From positions 1-46,089 of the forward strand of contig CAJVYU010000010.1 in the NCBI GenBank assembly GCA_913009735.1: a stretch of DNA of 46,089 bases. Direction: 5' to 3'. A program made the translations under genes and the position numbers. Origin of the DNA: an uncultured Fidelibacterota bacterium (GTDB taxonomy: Bacteria; Fidelibacterota; Marinisomatia; Marinisomatales; TCS55). Positions 34,830 to 43,657 of this stretch are shown piece by piece; within the stretch, counting starts at the first letter, position 1, and every line of letters begins with the position of its first letter. The notes below the pieces were generated by a model, which searched no databases, was not told the DNA's origin, and saw nothing but the letters and a program-made list of their open reading frames with translations.

Positions 34830-35765
34830 TCAGTCTGCCGGCAGCCCGAGTTCCCAACCGGACATATGTTGGAAATGAATCATAACTTGATTCCATTTTT
34901 TTTGACTAACCTGTGCTATGGCATTTTCAATGATCCATGTTCGTGGATTGTAGGTTCGATTGTTAATTGATTTCAGGAATGAGCGGACTTCCTCAGTTAA
35001 GTAATCCCGCTGGTTATACATCTTATCGGTATCAACCAGATAAACATCAGTTGGGCGGTTGCGATCCTGCATTAATCCCACTTTTGTAAACATACAGGGG
35101 AGATTCATCGCCATTGCTTCATTACACACAATACTGTTGCCTTCATAACGACTCAGGTGAATAAATGCCCGTGCTTCCCGCATACGATCCGGTACCTGCT
35201 CCGGCTTACAGTTCAACGGTTCAATTTGCCATTCGGGGAAAGCGGCTTCAATTTCTCCCATTAGGGCGCTGCCTTTATGTTTCGTCCGGGCGTCGTGCAG
35301 AATAAGCCGGGAGTTTTTATTCTCCAGTTTGGCATCAAAGAAATCCACATCGATGGGATGGTAAATAATCTGTTCGGTATGATTTCCATAGAGTTGTTCA
35401 AAAGTTGTTGCAATCCATTCGGCACACGCAACCCATAATGTATTGTGTCTTTTAGCAGCACGTTTCTGGGCCCGCTTAAGCCGTCTGTGTCCTTTTGAAT
35501 GGGTCACACTATATTTGACAGCACCAACACCGTGCTGAAATCCAATAACAGGGAATTTCCCCGGAAAATCAACAACGAGTTGGTTATCACAAACGACCGG
35601 GATTTGATTATTCCAAATGTATTTCAAATCCCTGTTTTGGGGAGTCATGAATTCAACGTTGTTAAATATTAATTTTAATCCTTTTGCAAAGGATTGCACT
35701 CCGCCTGTAGTTGTTGCCGGGTCTTCATTATTATAATGAACGATAGTTAATGGTATTTTTTTCAT
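34830..35765 (-). CDS. Glycosyltransferase, GT4-like
   Basis: This 311-residue protein fits a GT-B glycosyltransferase of the GT4 clan: N-terminal TTTGGVQSFAKGL, central PIDVDFFDA and C-terminal ARAFIHLSRYEGNSIVCNEAMA with the E-x7-E type motif. It is shorter than usual (about 350-400). It is transcribed convergently to the GT2 gene. The 101-base gap between them contains an imperfect hairpin (ACTCC...GGAGT, 34763-34789) that might act as a shared terminator. Confidence 0.82.
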   Translation of the reverse strand: MKKIPLTIVHYNNEDPATTTGGVQSFAKGLKLIFNNVEFMTPQNRDLKYIWNNQIPVVCDNQLVVDFPGKFPVIGFQHGVGAVKYSVTHSKGHRRLKRAQKRAAKRHNTLWVACAEWIATTFEQLYGNHTEQIIYHPIDVDFFDAKLENKNSRLILHDARTKHKGSALMGEIEAAFPEWQIEPLNCKPEQVPDRMREARAFIHLSRYEGNSIVCNEAMAMNLPCMFTKVGLMQDRNRPTDVYLVDTDKMYNQRDYLTEEVRSFLKSINNRTYNPRTWIIENAIAQVSQKKWNQVMIHFQHMSGWELGLPAD

Positions 35766-35802
35766 GTGTCACATGTCGTATTTATTCGATTTAATTTGGT
35801 CA

Positions 35803-36021
35803 TCAATGAGCTAAATTTTTTGTAATCTCAACGACCAATGTATTCGTTTTGGACATATCAGGTGAATTTTTTGAGTTGTTCAATTTGTGGATAAGAACGG
35901 GAACTTGATTCCCTTCATATTTGCTTCGCAGGTTTGAGAGTTCAATCGCTGTCATTGCTGTATGATATGAATAATAAATACTGTACAAATATAGAAACAA
36001 AATTATATGAACCGGCGGCAT
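35803..36021 (-). CDS. Hypothetical 72-residue frame between transferase and exporter
   Basis: The frame has a hydrophobic start (VHIILFLYLYSIYYSYH) and then a soluble part (TAIELSNLRSKYEGNQVPVL, then IHKLNNSK). It lies in the same orientation between the ABC transporter and the GT4-like gene. No family is recognised, and it could be a small membrane protein or a remnant of a larger deleted gene. Coding status is uncertain. Confidence 0.3.
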   Translation of the reverse strand: MPPVHIILFLYLYSIYYSYHTAMTAIELSNLRSKYEGNQVPVLIHKLNNSKNSPDMSKTNTLVVEITKNLAH

Positions 36022-36040
36022 TACGGTTTAATGTAGATTA

Positions 36041-37876
36041 TTATTTCCTGAATTGATTGTTATAAAAGGTTTTATAATGTCCACCCAGTTTAAGAAGCTC
36101 CTCATGTGTTCCTACTTCACAAATTTTTCCACTATCGAGAACAATAATTTTGTTTGCATTTTGTATTGTAGATAATCTATGGGCGATAACAATAACCGTT
36201 CGATCTTTCATTAGTTTCTCAATCGCCAATTGAACAGCCCGTTCAGATTTTGTATCCAGCGCAGAGGTGGCTTCGTCTAATATTAGTATTGGAGGATTTT
36301 TCTGCAGAGCCCTGGCGATGGCAATCCGTTGACGCTGACCCCCAGATAACATCACTCCTTTTTCACCAACCACAGTATTCCATTTTTCAGGTAATTCTTC
36401 AATAAAATCCAACGCATTGGCTGCTATTGCAGCATTTCGTATTTCTTCGACAGAAACATCTTTTAATCCGTAAGCGATATTTGCATGGATTGTATCATTG
36501 AATAAAATCGTTTCCTGTGTAACCGTACCCATCAAGTTTCTCAAGGAACCTAATGTTATGTTACGTATATCAATTCCATCCATCGTAATGTTACCATCTG
36601 TGACATCATAGAATCGTAGGATTAGATCAGCAACGGTAGATTTACCGGCACCGCTGGGTCCGACTAATGCAACAATTGATCCCTTTTCAATCTCAAAATT
36701 GATATTTTTTAATACACTTTCATTGGATTCACGATATTTGAAGCTCACATTATCGAATTTGATCTTATTTTCAAAATTGATTTTATTTATGGCATTTTTA
36801 GAATCAAATATTATTGGAGGTGTATCTAAAATATTAAAGACTCGTTCTGCAGATGCGGCACCGGATTGTAACTCAACATTCACCTTGCTCAATTTCCTTA
36901 ATGGTTCTAAAACAGCAAACATAATAAGGATAAAACGCAAAAAGTCTTCTGAAGAAAGACCCTGTCCATTTATCACTTCTAATCCACCTATCCAAAGCAT
37001 AGCCACCCCCATCAAAACGCCTATAGATTCTGTTAGAGGAGAAGCGACCAAACTCAATTTGGCTCGTCTTAAAAGTAGTTTATAAAAATTCTTTGTTTCG
37101 GCTTTAAATCTACTAATTTCATATTTTTCCATCACATAGGCTTTAACAATACGAATAGACGAAAGCGTTTCAGTAATAATATTTGTAATGCCCGCAATTT
37201 TAACTGCTGTTCGTTTAGATTTACGACGGATACTCTTACCAATAATTATAATTGTAAACCCCGATATAGGAATAATAAATAATGTAATTAAAGTCAGTTT
37301 CCAGCTAATGACAAAAAGTAAAATAGTAAACACAAGAATATTAATTGGCTCAATGAGGAGCTTATTAAATGTTGTGCTGATTGATCGCTGAAGATTGGCG
37401 ACATCATTAATAATAATGGACGTGAGTTCTCCTGATTTTTTCTGATTGAAATAGGAAAGTGAAAGTGAATTAAAATGTTCATACAGACGGTTTCGTAAAT
37501 CTGTGATCAATTGAAATTGTACCAATGCCATTAAAATATTTTTCAAATATAAAAAAATATTTTTCGTTAAAAATATAGCTACAATGGACAGACAGAGTAC
37601 TTTTAGAGTCTCCTGTGGAGTATCTCTTAAAATGAATCCGTTTGTCCAGAATTTCAATTTTTCATTTAACGATAAGATTTCCTGTCCCGCCAGTCTGGCC
37701 TGGTCAGAAATGAGTTTATCGAAATCCATTAATATATTGTTGATCAATGAGGCTGTCAGCCAGATGGACGCGCTGTTTAAAGCCACATAAATTAGCGCTG
37801 CCACTGTGGAAAGCAACAAATATGGCCAATGCTGCACGATCAATTTGAACATTCGTTTATACAGGGATTCTTTCAT
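36041..37876 (-). CDS. MsbA-type ABC exporter (fused permease-ATPase)
   Basis: This 611-residue half-transporter has six predicted membrane helices in residues 15-330 and an ATPase domain at the C-terminus. Walker A is GPSGAGKST near 405, the signature LSGGQRQRIAIARAL, Walker B ILILDEATSALD and the H-loop IAHRLST. This is the family of lipid A flippases and capsule or polysaccharide-lipid exporters. Its place at the edge of the glycosyltransferase island suggests it flips a lipid-linked product, although general lipid export is equally possible. Confidence 0.9.
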   Translation of the reverse strand: MKESLYKRMFKLIVQHWPYLLLSTVAALIYVALNSASIWLTASLINNILMDFDKLISDQARLAGQEILSLNEKLKFWTNGFILRDTPQETLKVLCLSIVAIFLTKNIFLYLKNILMALVQFQLITDLRNRLYEHFNSLSLSYFNQKKSGELTSIIINDVANLQRSISTTFNKLLIEPINILVFTILLFVISWKLTLITLFIIPISGFTIIIIGKSIRRKSKRTAVKIAGITNIITETLSSIRIVKAYVMEKYEISRFKAETKNFYKLLLRRAKLSLVASPLTESIGVLMGVAMLWIGGLEVINGQGLSSEDFLRFILIMFAVLEPLRKLSKVNVELQSGAASAERVFNILDTPPIIFDSKNAINKINFENKIKFDNVSFKYRESNESVLKNINFEIEKGSIVALVGPSGAGKSTVADLILRFYDVTDGNITMDGIDIRNITLGSLRNLMGTVTQETILFNDTIHANIAYGLKDVSVEEIRNAAIAANALDFIEELPEKWNTVVGEKGVMLSGGQRQRIAIARALQKNPPILILDEATSALDTKSERAVQLAIEKLMKDRTVIVIAHRLSTIQNANKIIVLDSGKICEVGTHEELLKLGGHYKTFYNNQFRK

Positions 37877-37993
37877 GAATGGTTTGCTTGTTGGTTCATT
37901 ATACCGTGAATCTACAATTCTTTTAAATATTAGTTAAAGGATCGTAATACGTAATTATGTAAAATGTGAGGTCTAAGTGAATCAATCCTAATT

Positions 37994-38419
37994 CTAATCC
38001 AATTTATGATACACCATTTTCAAATGAGGAATGTTCGCTTCGTAAAAGATATTACCTACGCCCTTGAAATTGAATTTTTCATAAAAGGAAATTACTCGTT
38101 TCTGTGCATTTAAATAAATATGGGATTCTTCACGCAATTCATCAAGTGCAAATTGTAGCAAAGCGGATCCTATCCCTTTTTTTCTAAATGATTTTAAAAC
38201 AGCAAAGCGTTCCAGTTTAACCCCTCTGTCCGTAAAACGCCAACGCGCAGTACCCGAGGCTCGTCCATCTTTCAAAGCAACAATATGCGTTGCTGAACTT
38301 TCATATTCATCAATCTCTTCGTCCCGGGAGACATGCTGTTCCACGATGAACACTTCTTTGCGTATGGCAAGGGCAGAGCAGTATTCCTCTTCTGTGTCAA
38401 TATATTTTACTATCAGCAT
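37994..38419 (-). CDS. GNAT-family N-acetyltransferase
   Basis: This 141-residue protein has the GNAT fold: ALAIRKEVFIVEQHVSRDEE near the start, ATHIVALKDG, and the acetyl-CoA-binding motif A as LERFAVLKSFRKKGIGSALL, with YLNAQKRVISFYEKFNF at the end. It resembles the ElaA/YjcF-like group. The acceptor is unknown. It is divergent from the GroES-like gene, with only 35 bases between the start codons. Confidence 0.88.
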   Translation of the reverse strand: MLIVKYIDTEEEYCSALAIRKEVFIVEQHVSRDEEIDEYESSATHIVALKDGRASGTARWRFTDRGVKLERFAVLKSFRKKGIGSALLQFALDELREESHIYLNAQKRVISFYEKFNFKGVGNIFYEANIPHLKMVYHKLD

Positions 38420-38454
38420 ATATTTCTTAAACGCTAATTTCGTAAAAAAATATT

Positions 38455-38835
38455 ATGCGTCATAAGAAAAAACAAATCATTGTGGTTGGTGACCGGGTGT
38501 TGATTCAACCGGATAAAGGTGAAATGAAATCTGCTGCAGGACTTTACCTGCCACCCAGTGTTATCGAAAAACAGGAAATTCGCGGCGGTATCATCGTAGA
38601 AGTGGGTCCGGGAATTCCGGTTGGGAATCCGGAAGGTGTTGGTGACGAACCGTGGAAAATTGAAACTCATGGCGGAATAAAATATATCCCGACCCAGGCC
38701 GAACTGGGAGATTATGCATTATTTCTCAACAAAGCAGCTATTGAGATTAAAGTGGAAAATGATCATTATTTGATTGTTCCTCAGTCTGCTATTCTGGTTT
38801 TAATACGGGATGACCTGAACAGCCTTACAGAATAA
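38455..38835 (+). CDS. Solitary GroES/Cpn10-like protein
   Basis: This 126-residue protein keeps the chaperonin-10 fold signature: IIVVGDRVLIQPDKGEMKSA followed by GLYLPPSVIEKQEIRGG, GIIVEVGPG and a C-terminal YLIVPQSAILVLI. Typical GroES is about 95 residues; here the roof/mobile loop region is extended (GNPEGVGDEPWKIETHGGIK). There is no groEL next to it. It may be a second, specialised co-chaperonin or one with another role. Its stop overlaps the convergent barrel gene by 11 bases. Confidence 0.82.
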   Translation: MRHKKKQIIVVGDRVLIQPDKGEMKSAAGLYLPPSVIEKQEIRGGIIVEVGPGIPVGNPEGVGDEPWKIETHGGIKYIPTQAELGDYALFLNKAAIEIKVENDHYLIVPQSAILVLIRDDLNSLTE

Positions 38836-40030
38836 AAGTCAGCATAAACCAACCGGTGTCCAGTTGATCTCCACCCTCTTCCCAATAGCGGGCAAAACCC
38901 TGTTGCAAAACACCGCCAAAACCCAGTTTCTTTGAAAAAACAATATCCAGTTCCGTACCCAAAGGATCTGATTTTATTCCATCTTTAAAATCGTGATAAT
39001 GGACATTCAGCTTGACACCTCCCCGTAAAGAAAATTCTGCTTTTACATTCCATTCATCCAAACCATCAGAATAGTTATTATTGAATCTTGTATGCTTGTC
39101 AAAATAACCATGGTATTTATGATCTTCTCCCCAAGGGTTAGCAAATCCTTCAAGGTCAATAGTCGTTGATGGGTCATCGCCTGAAAAATATTCTTTACCA
39201 AAGGATAAACGGGATAATACAGGTATAAATGATAAATCAAAATGGAAATTTAACACATTCATATAAGATGAAATTTTTGAACTATAATAAGAGCCTTTGT
39301 TTTTTCCACTTTGAAAAGCATACTCACCTTCAAATTGAGCAAATAGAAAACTAAAAATCCATCTTGTTCCAAAAGTATCTCTATCCTCTGTAAATAACCT
39401 ATCATGAATATCCAACTCATTATAAATGTAATTATACAAATAAAAATCCAATTGATTAATTTTTACAAAAGGAATATGTTTTAAAAATGGCGATAAATAA
39501 AACCCTCTAATAATTGCGTCATATTCGTCCGAATCTGAATATTTTGAATTTTCATCGTTAATCAAATAAAATGTATTTAACGAACCGAATTTGTTTTGGT
39601 TAAATGAAGTGATACCCTCAAACGCTCGCCCGTAATTACTCCAGTTATTATTACTGAACAACCGTTTTGATCCTAAAGGCATTTCAAACCGTCCAAACCG
39701 CATTGTCCAATTTCTTTTTAACAAATTATTTACCTGAAAATAGATTTGATGGAATTCAATCTTGAGACCACTTGCTTGCGTTATTCCCGGTGAATTATAA
39801 TACCTTCCCAATATCCTTGAATCCTGAAGTTGAGCAAGGGCCATTATGGGGCCATTAATAAATTTTAAGCTGATTCTGCTTCTCGTATAATTTATCGTAT
39901 TAGCTTTCTTATAAAACAGGGAATCACTTTTACCTGTTTCCAATCGATATCTAAATTCCGCTTGCCACTCTAGATCAGCCGCTGAAACCAAACTTAAGAG
40001 CATAAAAATTGATAAAAATTTATTTATCAC
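38825..40030 (-). CDS. Predicted outer-membrane β-barrel protein
   Basis: A GTG at 40030 follows a strong GGGAGGG ribosome site and gives 401 residues starting with a signal peptide (NKFLSIFMLLSLVSAADLEW). A longer frame from 40069 would lack this site. The mature protein has repeated amphipathic strands with aromatic girdles (AEFRYRLETGK, WTMRFGRFEMPLGSKRLF, GVKLNVHYHDFKDG) and ends in an aromatic-hydrophobic strand, DTGWFMLTFIL. This fits a porin-like or alginate-export-like barrel; no exact family is named. It overlaps the phosphatase gene by 11 bases. Confidence 0.75.
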   Translation of the reverse strand: MINKFLSIFMLLSLVSAADLEWQAEFRYRLETGKSDSLFYKKANTINYTRSRISLKFINGPIMALAQLQDSRILGRYYNSPGITQASGLKIEFHQIYFQVNNLLKRNWTMRFGRFEMPLGSKRLFSNNNWSNYGRAFEGITSFNQNKFGSLNTFYLINDENSKYSDSDEYDAIIRGFYLSPFLKHIPFVKINQLDFYLYNYIYNELDIHDRLFTEDRDTFGTRWIFSFLFAQFEGEYAFQSGKNKGSYYSSKISSYMNVLNFHFDLSFIPVLSRLSFGKEYFSGDDPSTTIDLEGFANPWGEDHKYHGYFDKHTRFNNNYSDGLDEWNVKAEFSLRGGVKLNVHYHDFKDGIKSDPLGTELDIVFSKKLGFGGVLQQGFARYWEEGGDQLDTGWFMLTFIL

Positions 40031-40685
40031 TTGGTCCCTCCCAAATGATCGGATAAATGGATTCACCAAACACGCCCACGGATTTATTGTAAAATATCTT
40101 TAAATCTTCAGCATCAAAAGGTGCTTTTGGTTTATCTCCCTTGTTTGTATTACCGAAATAATTAGCGCCATATTGGTCAATGGACTCCTGATTCCGTACC
40201 ACACGGACAGGATGGATTCCTGCTTTCAATGCGGCAATAATATCCGAATCCGAATCCCCGTAAAAGAGATCCAGTCCCAGTTCACTCATTTTTCTATGTT
40301 TGGAGGTGTATTTAATACCATTAACTGTATCCTTTGGCATAAAAAATAAATCTACATCTTTTTGAACTGTATACCCCAAAACTTCTGTCAAAAATTCGGC
40401 CAATATTTCACCATTCTCCCCCGGGCGGGCGGTAATGAAATAAACTCTATGTCCATTGGCTTTGAAATATTCTATAAGTTCAATGGTGGGTGTTATGGGA
40501 ATAGAAAAATCCTTGTCATGGGCGTTGATCCACGCAAAATCAATTGGGAGTCCTTTTTCCTCAAAATGATATTGGAACATGGGCTTTGAAAAAAGAACAG
40601 TATCATCAATATCAAACCCGACTTTCAGAATTCCAGGCTGTGCAAAAAGACAGCTGCTAATCAGTAAAATAATTAAACGAAACAT
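40020..40685 (-). CDS. Class B acid phosphatase (AphA-like, HAD superfamily)
   Basis: This 221-residue protein has a signal peptide (LIILLISSCLFAQ) and the HAD nucleophile motif with D25 and D27 in VGFDIDDTVLFSKP, the mark of class B non-specific phosphatases. Motif II threonine is in YFITARPG and the acidic motif is LFYGDSDSDI. These enzymes hydrolyse phosphomonoesters such as nucleotides in the periplasm. Coupling to the following barrel gene suggests joint use, for example phosphate scavenging and uptake. Confidence 0.9.
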   Translation of the reverse strand: MFRLIILLISSCLFAQPGILKVGFDIDDTVLFSKPMFQYHFEEKGLPIDFAWINAHDKDFSIPITPTIELIEYFKANGHRVYFITARPGENGEILAEFLTEVLGYTVQKDVDLFFMPKDTVNGIKYTSKHRKMSELGLDLFYGDSDSDIIAALKAGIHPVRVVRNQESIDQYGANYFGNTNKGDKPKAPFDAEDLKIFYNKSVGVFGESIYPIIWEGPSDK

Positions 40686-40786
40686 AGATTATTAATTTAC
40701 GAATTTTATTGAATCAGGATACTATTACAATCAGGGACTGAATTCCGATACCACATCTGTCCAAAACGTTTGTAAAAATGAAATAA

Positions 40787-40922
40787 TTACCCCGTCATTT
40801 ATGGCGGGGATACGAATACAAACAAAAGGGGGATTTATCCCTGAATATAACGAATCACATTATTGGGCTGAAGCCCGCGCCGGTTGGTTTTTAACATACC
40901 CCCGCCATAAATGACGGGGTAA
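40787..40922. repeat. Inverted-repeat element with 23-bp perfect arms
   Basis: The bases at 40787-40809 and 40900-40922 are exact reverse complements over 23 positions (core CCCCGTCATTTATGGCGGGG), separated by 90 bases that include the small palindrome GGGCTGAAGCCC. It lies in a 623-base intergenic region with no gene, 101 bases from the second MITE copy. It looks like another non-coding mobile or hairpin-forming repeat. The rest of 40686-41308 shows nothing else recognisable. Confidence 0.75.
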
Positions 40923-41023
40923 ATTAAAATTCTTTGATAACGTTTTAGATTGTGCACGCAAAATAACAGCAGTTAATATTAGAGACCGGAAGCAGCTTAC
41001 TTCAGCTATTCATTTTTCTTTTC

Positions 41024-41199
41024 TATTACTCCGGCATACATTAGTCGTATCAAAGATAACACAATACTACTTGTCATCGCGAGGTGTGGAGCAACGAAGC
41101 GATCTCCTGATACCGCAGCCTTTAGGAGATTGCTTTGTCGTTCGTTCCTCTCTCCGCGCAATGACAATATTATTACGACGAACCAGTGCCGGAGTAATA
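41024..41199. mobile_element. MITE-like hairpin element, copy 2
   Basis: This 176-bp element matches the copy at 14798-14978 with only five differences (four substitutions and one missing T). The terminal inverted repeats are TATTACTCCGGC and GCCGGAGTAATA. It carries no gene and lies between aphA-like and hemW. A TA-rich sequence borders both copies, but no clear longer target duplication is visible. Confidence 0.88.
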
Positions 41200-41308
41200 T
41201 AAAGAAAAAAAAATGAAAGAGACTTGTTCTAAAATTTTTTAAATGGTTACGATTATATTTTAACTCTTTAAATCCCGTTTCCCAATTAAGAATCTTGTAA
41301 ACTTACAC

Positions 41309-42421
41309 ATGACTCGAGCCGGTATATATCTTCACTTTCCCTTCTGTAAAGTGAAATGCATATACTGCGATTTTTATTCGGTTGCTGACCGGGAATATGA
41401 AATGTCTCGATTTTTTCAAGCGTTGATAAATGAAATCGAACGTTGTGAATTGGATACATCTCCATGGGTATTTGATACTATTTTCTTTGGCGGCGGTACT
41501 CCCAGCCTTTTGGAACCGGTTCAACTTGAAATGATTCTAAATACTCTATATAAAAAATTTGATCTTACTGAAGTAGATGAAATATCGTTGGAAGCTAACC
41601 CCGGTGAAGCACCTTTTGAGCGATTGCAAGCGTATAGAAAATTGGGTATCAACCGTCTTTCAATTGGAATTCAATCATTGGAACCAAAATTACTGGAATT
41701 TCTCACACGCATTCATAACGTTGAACAGGTGTTCAAAACGTTTAATGATGCACGGAGAGCCGGCTTCGAAAACATTAACTGTGATATAATTTTCAACATC
41801 CCCGGGCAAACAATGCATATCTGGCAGAGGGATTTAAAAATTATTGTAGAATTGGAGCCCGAACATATTTCCGCTTACTCACTAACCGTTGAACAGGGGA
41901 CAGTTTTAAATCAATTGGTCCAACAAAATAAAGTTGCCATTCCAAATGATGATTATAGTGCTGAACTGTATACAAGGACCCAAGAATATTTATCATCAGC
42001 CGGATACACTCAATACGAAATATCCAACTGGGCTAAACCCGGGAAAGAATGCCGGCAAAACCTTCACTACTGGCAAATTGATCCGTATCTTGCTTTCGGT
42101 CCATCCGCCCACGGATTCGATGGAAAGAATCGTTATAATAATGCGCGCAATTTGGATCAATACCTTCAATTCCTTGAATCAGGTAAATTGCCGATAGAAA
42201 GCCATTATCCAGTTTCAGAAAAAGAAATGACAAACGATTTGATTGGATTTGGCTTAAGGACAAACAAAGGAATTCAACTAGATCGTATTCAAAAAAATTA
42301 TGTAATTAACATCCCAGAAAAATGGGCATCATATCTGAAGACAGAAAATGGAAGGCTAAAACTTTCTGAAGAAGGATTTATTTTTGCTGATGCGATTGCT
42401 GTTGATTTAATGATAGACTAA
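41309..42421 (+). CDS. hemW: HemW-like radical-SAM protein
   Basis: This 370-residue protein belongs to the HemN/HemW radical-SAM family. The cluster motif is CKVKCIYCDF at residues 13-22, and FFGGGTPSLL and SIGIQSLEPKLLEFL follow. HemW proteins are shorter than true coproporphyrinogen dehydrogenase HemN, bind heme and act as heme chaperones. The length and the CxxxCxxC-F form agree with HemW. No clear ribosome site precedes the ATG. It stands alone on the plus strand after the repeats. Confidence 0.9.
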   Translation: MTRAGIYLHFPFCKVKCIYCDFYSVADREYEMSRFFQALINEIERCELDTSPWVFDTIFFGGGTPSLLEPVQLEMILNTLYKKFDLTEVDEISLEANPGEAPFERLQAYRKLGINRLSIGIQSLEPKLLEFLTRIHNVEQVFKTFNDARRAGFENINCDIIFNIPGQTMHIWQRDLKIIVELEPEHISAYSLTVEQGTVLNQLVQQNKVAIPNDDYSAELYTRTQEYLSSAGYTQYEISNWAKPGKECRQNLHYWQIDPYLAFGPSAHGFDGKNRYNNARNLDQYLQFLESGKLPIESHYPVSEKEMTNDLIGFGLRTNKGIQLDRIQKNYVINIPEKWASYLKTENGRLKLSEEGFIFADAIAVDLMID

Positions 42422-42470
42422 TTGGTTTTATGGTCATTGTTATTTTAATTTTAGTGAAAACTGATAAAAC

Positions 42471-42863
42471 ATGAGAAAAATGAAAAAAATTTCTCTTTCA
42501 CTATTATTATTTCTTTTCCAAGGGTGCGGAGAACAGACTAAACCTCCCGAAATTGATGTCAATGAAATCAAAGTGGCTTATTCTTATGTGAAACGGTTGA
42601 ATCAAAAATTACAGAACGGAGAATCTGTGTACCAACCCGATGAAAAAATCATTGGAATTGATGAGCGGAACGGACTCACCGTTATTCAGAAAAAATCGGA
42701 AAAATGCTTCGGATGTAATATTTATCCTGAATGGTATGATATTTACTATGAAAATTTAAACGAGGACGAATGTAAAGGCGATTATAAAGTTGCCACAATT
42801 GATTATTGCGGTTTTGCTGCAACCCCTACTTATAGAGGATGTTCACCGGATACGACGAATTAA
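42471..42863 (+). CDS. Small predicted lipoprotein
   Basis: This 130-residue protein has a basic start (MRKMKKI), a hydrophobic core (SLSLLLFLFQG) and a lipidation cysteine at C19. The mature part has several cysteines (EKCFGCNIYP, EDECKGDY, DYCGFAA, RGCSP) that could form disulfides. No family is recognised. A second in-frame ATG at 42480 is equally possible. It converges with the AMP nucleosidase gene, 20 bases apart. Confidence 0.6.
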   Translation: MRKMKKISLSLLLFLFQGCGEQTKPPEIDVNEIKVAYSYVKRLNQKLQNGESVYQPDEKIIGIDERNGLTVIQKKSEKCFGCNIYPEWYDIYYENLNEDECKGDYKVATIDYCGFAATPTYRGCSPDTTN

Positions 42864-42883
42864 TAAGTAAAATAATAGAAGGT

Positions 42884-43657
42884 TTAGTATGTGAAATGCT
42901 TGATCTGTTCGCCTTCTTTTCCAATAAGACTCATTGCTTCAATTCCCATATCCAGATGCAAATCCACATATTTTTGAGTGATATTTGAATCGGATTCTGA
43001 TGTTTTAACTCCCTCCGGCGTCATTGGAGTATCAGATACAAGCAACAAAGCTCCACGTTCAATACCATTGGCAAACCCAACAATAAAAATAGTGGCTGTT
43101 TCCATATCAATTCCGAGTACGCGCACTTTCCGCAAATATTCCTTAAAGTCTTCATCGAATTCCCATACTCGGCGATTTGTTGTGTAAATGACTCCTGTAC
43201 GATACTCCAAATCTTTTTCAAATAATTTTTCAGAAACATATTTATGAATCTTAAATGACGGTAGCGCAGGAACTTCCTTGGGGAAATAATCATTACTGGT
43301 TCCTTCTCCGCGGATGGCAGCGCTGGGTAAAATAAAATAACCAATTTCCGTGGAATGCTTCAGCCCACCGCACTTTCCAAGAAACAAAACCCCCTTTGGC
43401 CTCACCGCTGTTAAGAGATCCATTATGGTAGCCGCATTGGCACTACCGATACCAAAATTGATAATACTTAATCCATTCGAATTCGTTGCTGACGTCATGG
43501 GGCCGCCCGTGCCATTTACGGATACATCGAATCGTTTGGCAAACTTATCAACATAATTTTGAAAATTAGTAAGGAGGATCCATTCACCAAACTCTTCTAA
43601 CCGGGTTCCTGTATAACGTTTAATCCAGTTTTTTACAATATCTTCTTTTGATTTCAA
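42884..43657 (-). CDS. amn: AMP nucleosidase, short form
   Basis: The preferred TTG at 43657 has a GAGG ribosome site 7 bases upstream and overlaps the exonuclease stop as TTGA; a TTG at 43684 lacks such support. The protein (257 residues) matches the short AMP nucleosidase type: KEDIVKNWIKRYTGT at the start, GTGGPMTSATNSNGLSIINF, FLGKCGG and the nucleoside-phosphorylase-like GIDMETATIF and SDTPMTPEGVK. It splits AMP into adenine and ribose-5-phosphate. Confidence 0.92.
   Translation of the reverse strand: MKSKEDIVKNWIKRYTGTRLEEFGEWILLTNFQNYVDKFAKRFDVSVNGTGGPMTSATNSNGLSIINFGIGSANAATIMDLLTAVRPKGVLFLGKCGGLKHSTEIGYFILPSAAIRGEGTSNDYFPKEVPALPSFKIHKYVSEKLFEKDLEYRTGVIYTTNRRVWEFDEDFKEYLRKVRVLGIDMETATIFIVGFANGIERGALLLVSDTPMTPEGVKTSESDSNITQKYVDLHLDMGIEAMSLIGKEGEQIKHFTY

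Noticed and set aside
35261-35461. 66-residue frame in the GT4-like gene
   Set aside because: It is an alternative frame within a recognised glycosyltransferase, without its own start signals.
38434-38670. 78-residue minus-strand frame
   Set aside because: Antisense to the GroES-like gene; the plus-strand frame carries the conserved Cpn10 motifs.
40787-40922. Possible transcription terminator or CRISPR repeat pair
   Set aside because: The arms are too far apart (90 bases) for a terminator and no T-run follows; there are only two inverted copies and no direct repeats with regular spacers. No CRISPR array was seen anywhere in the window.
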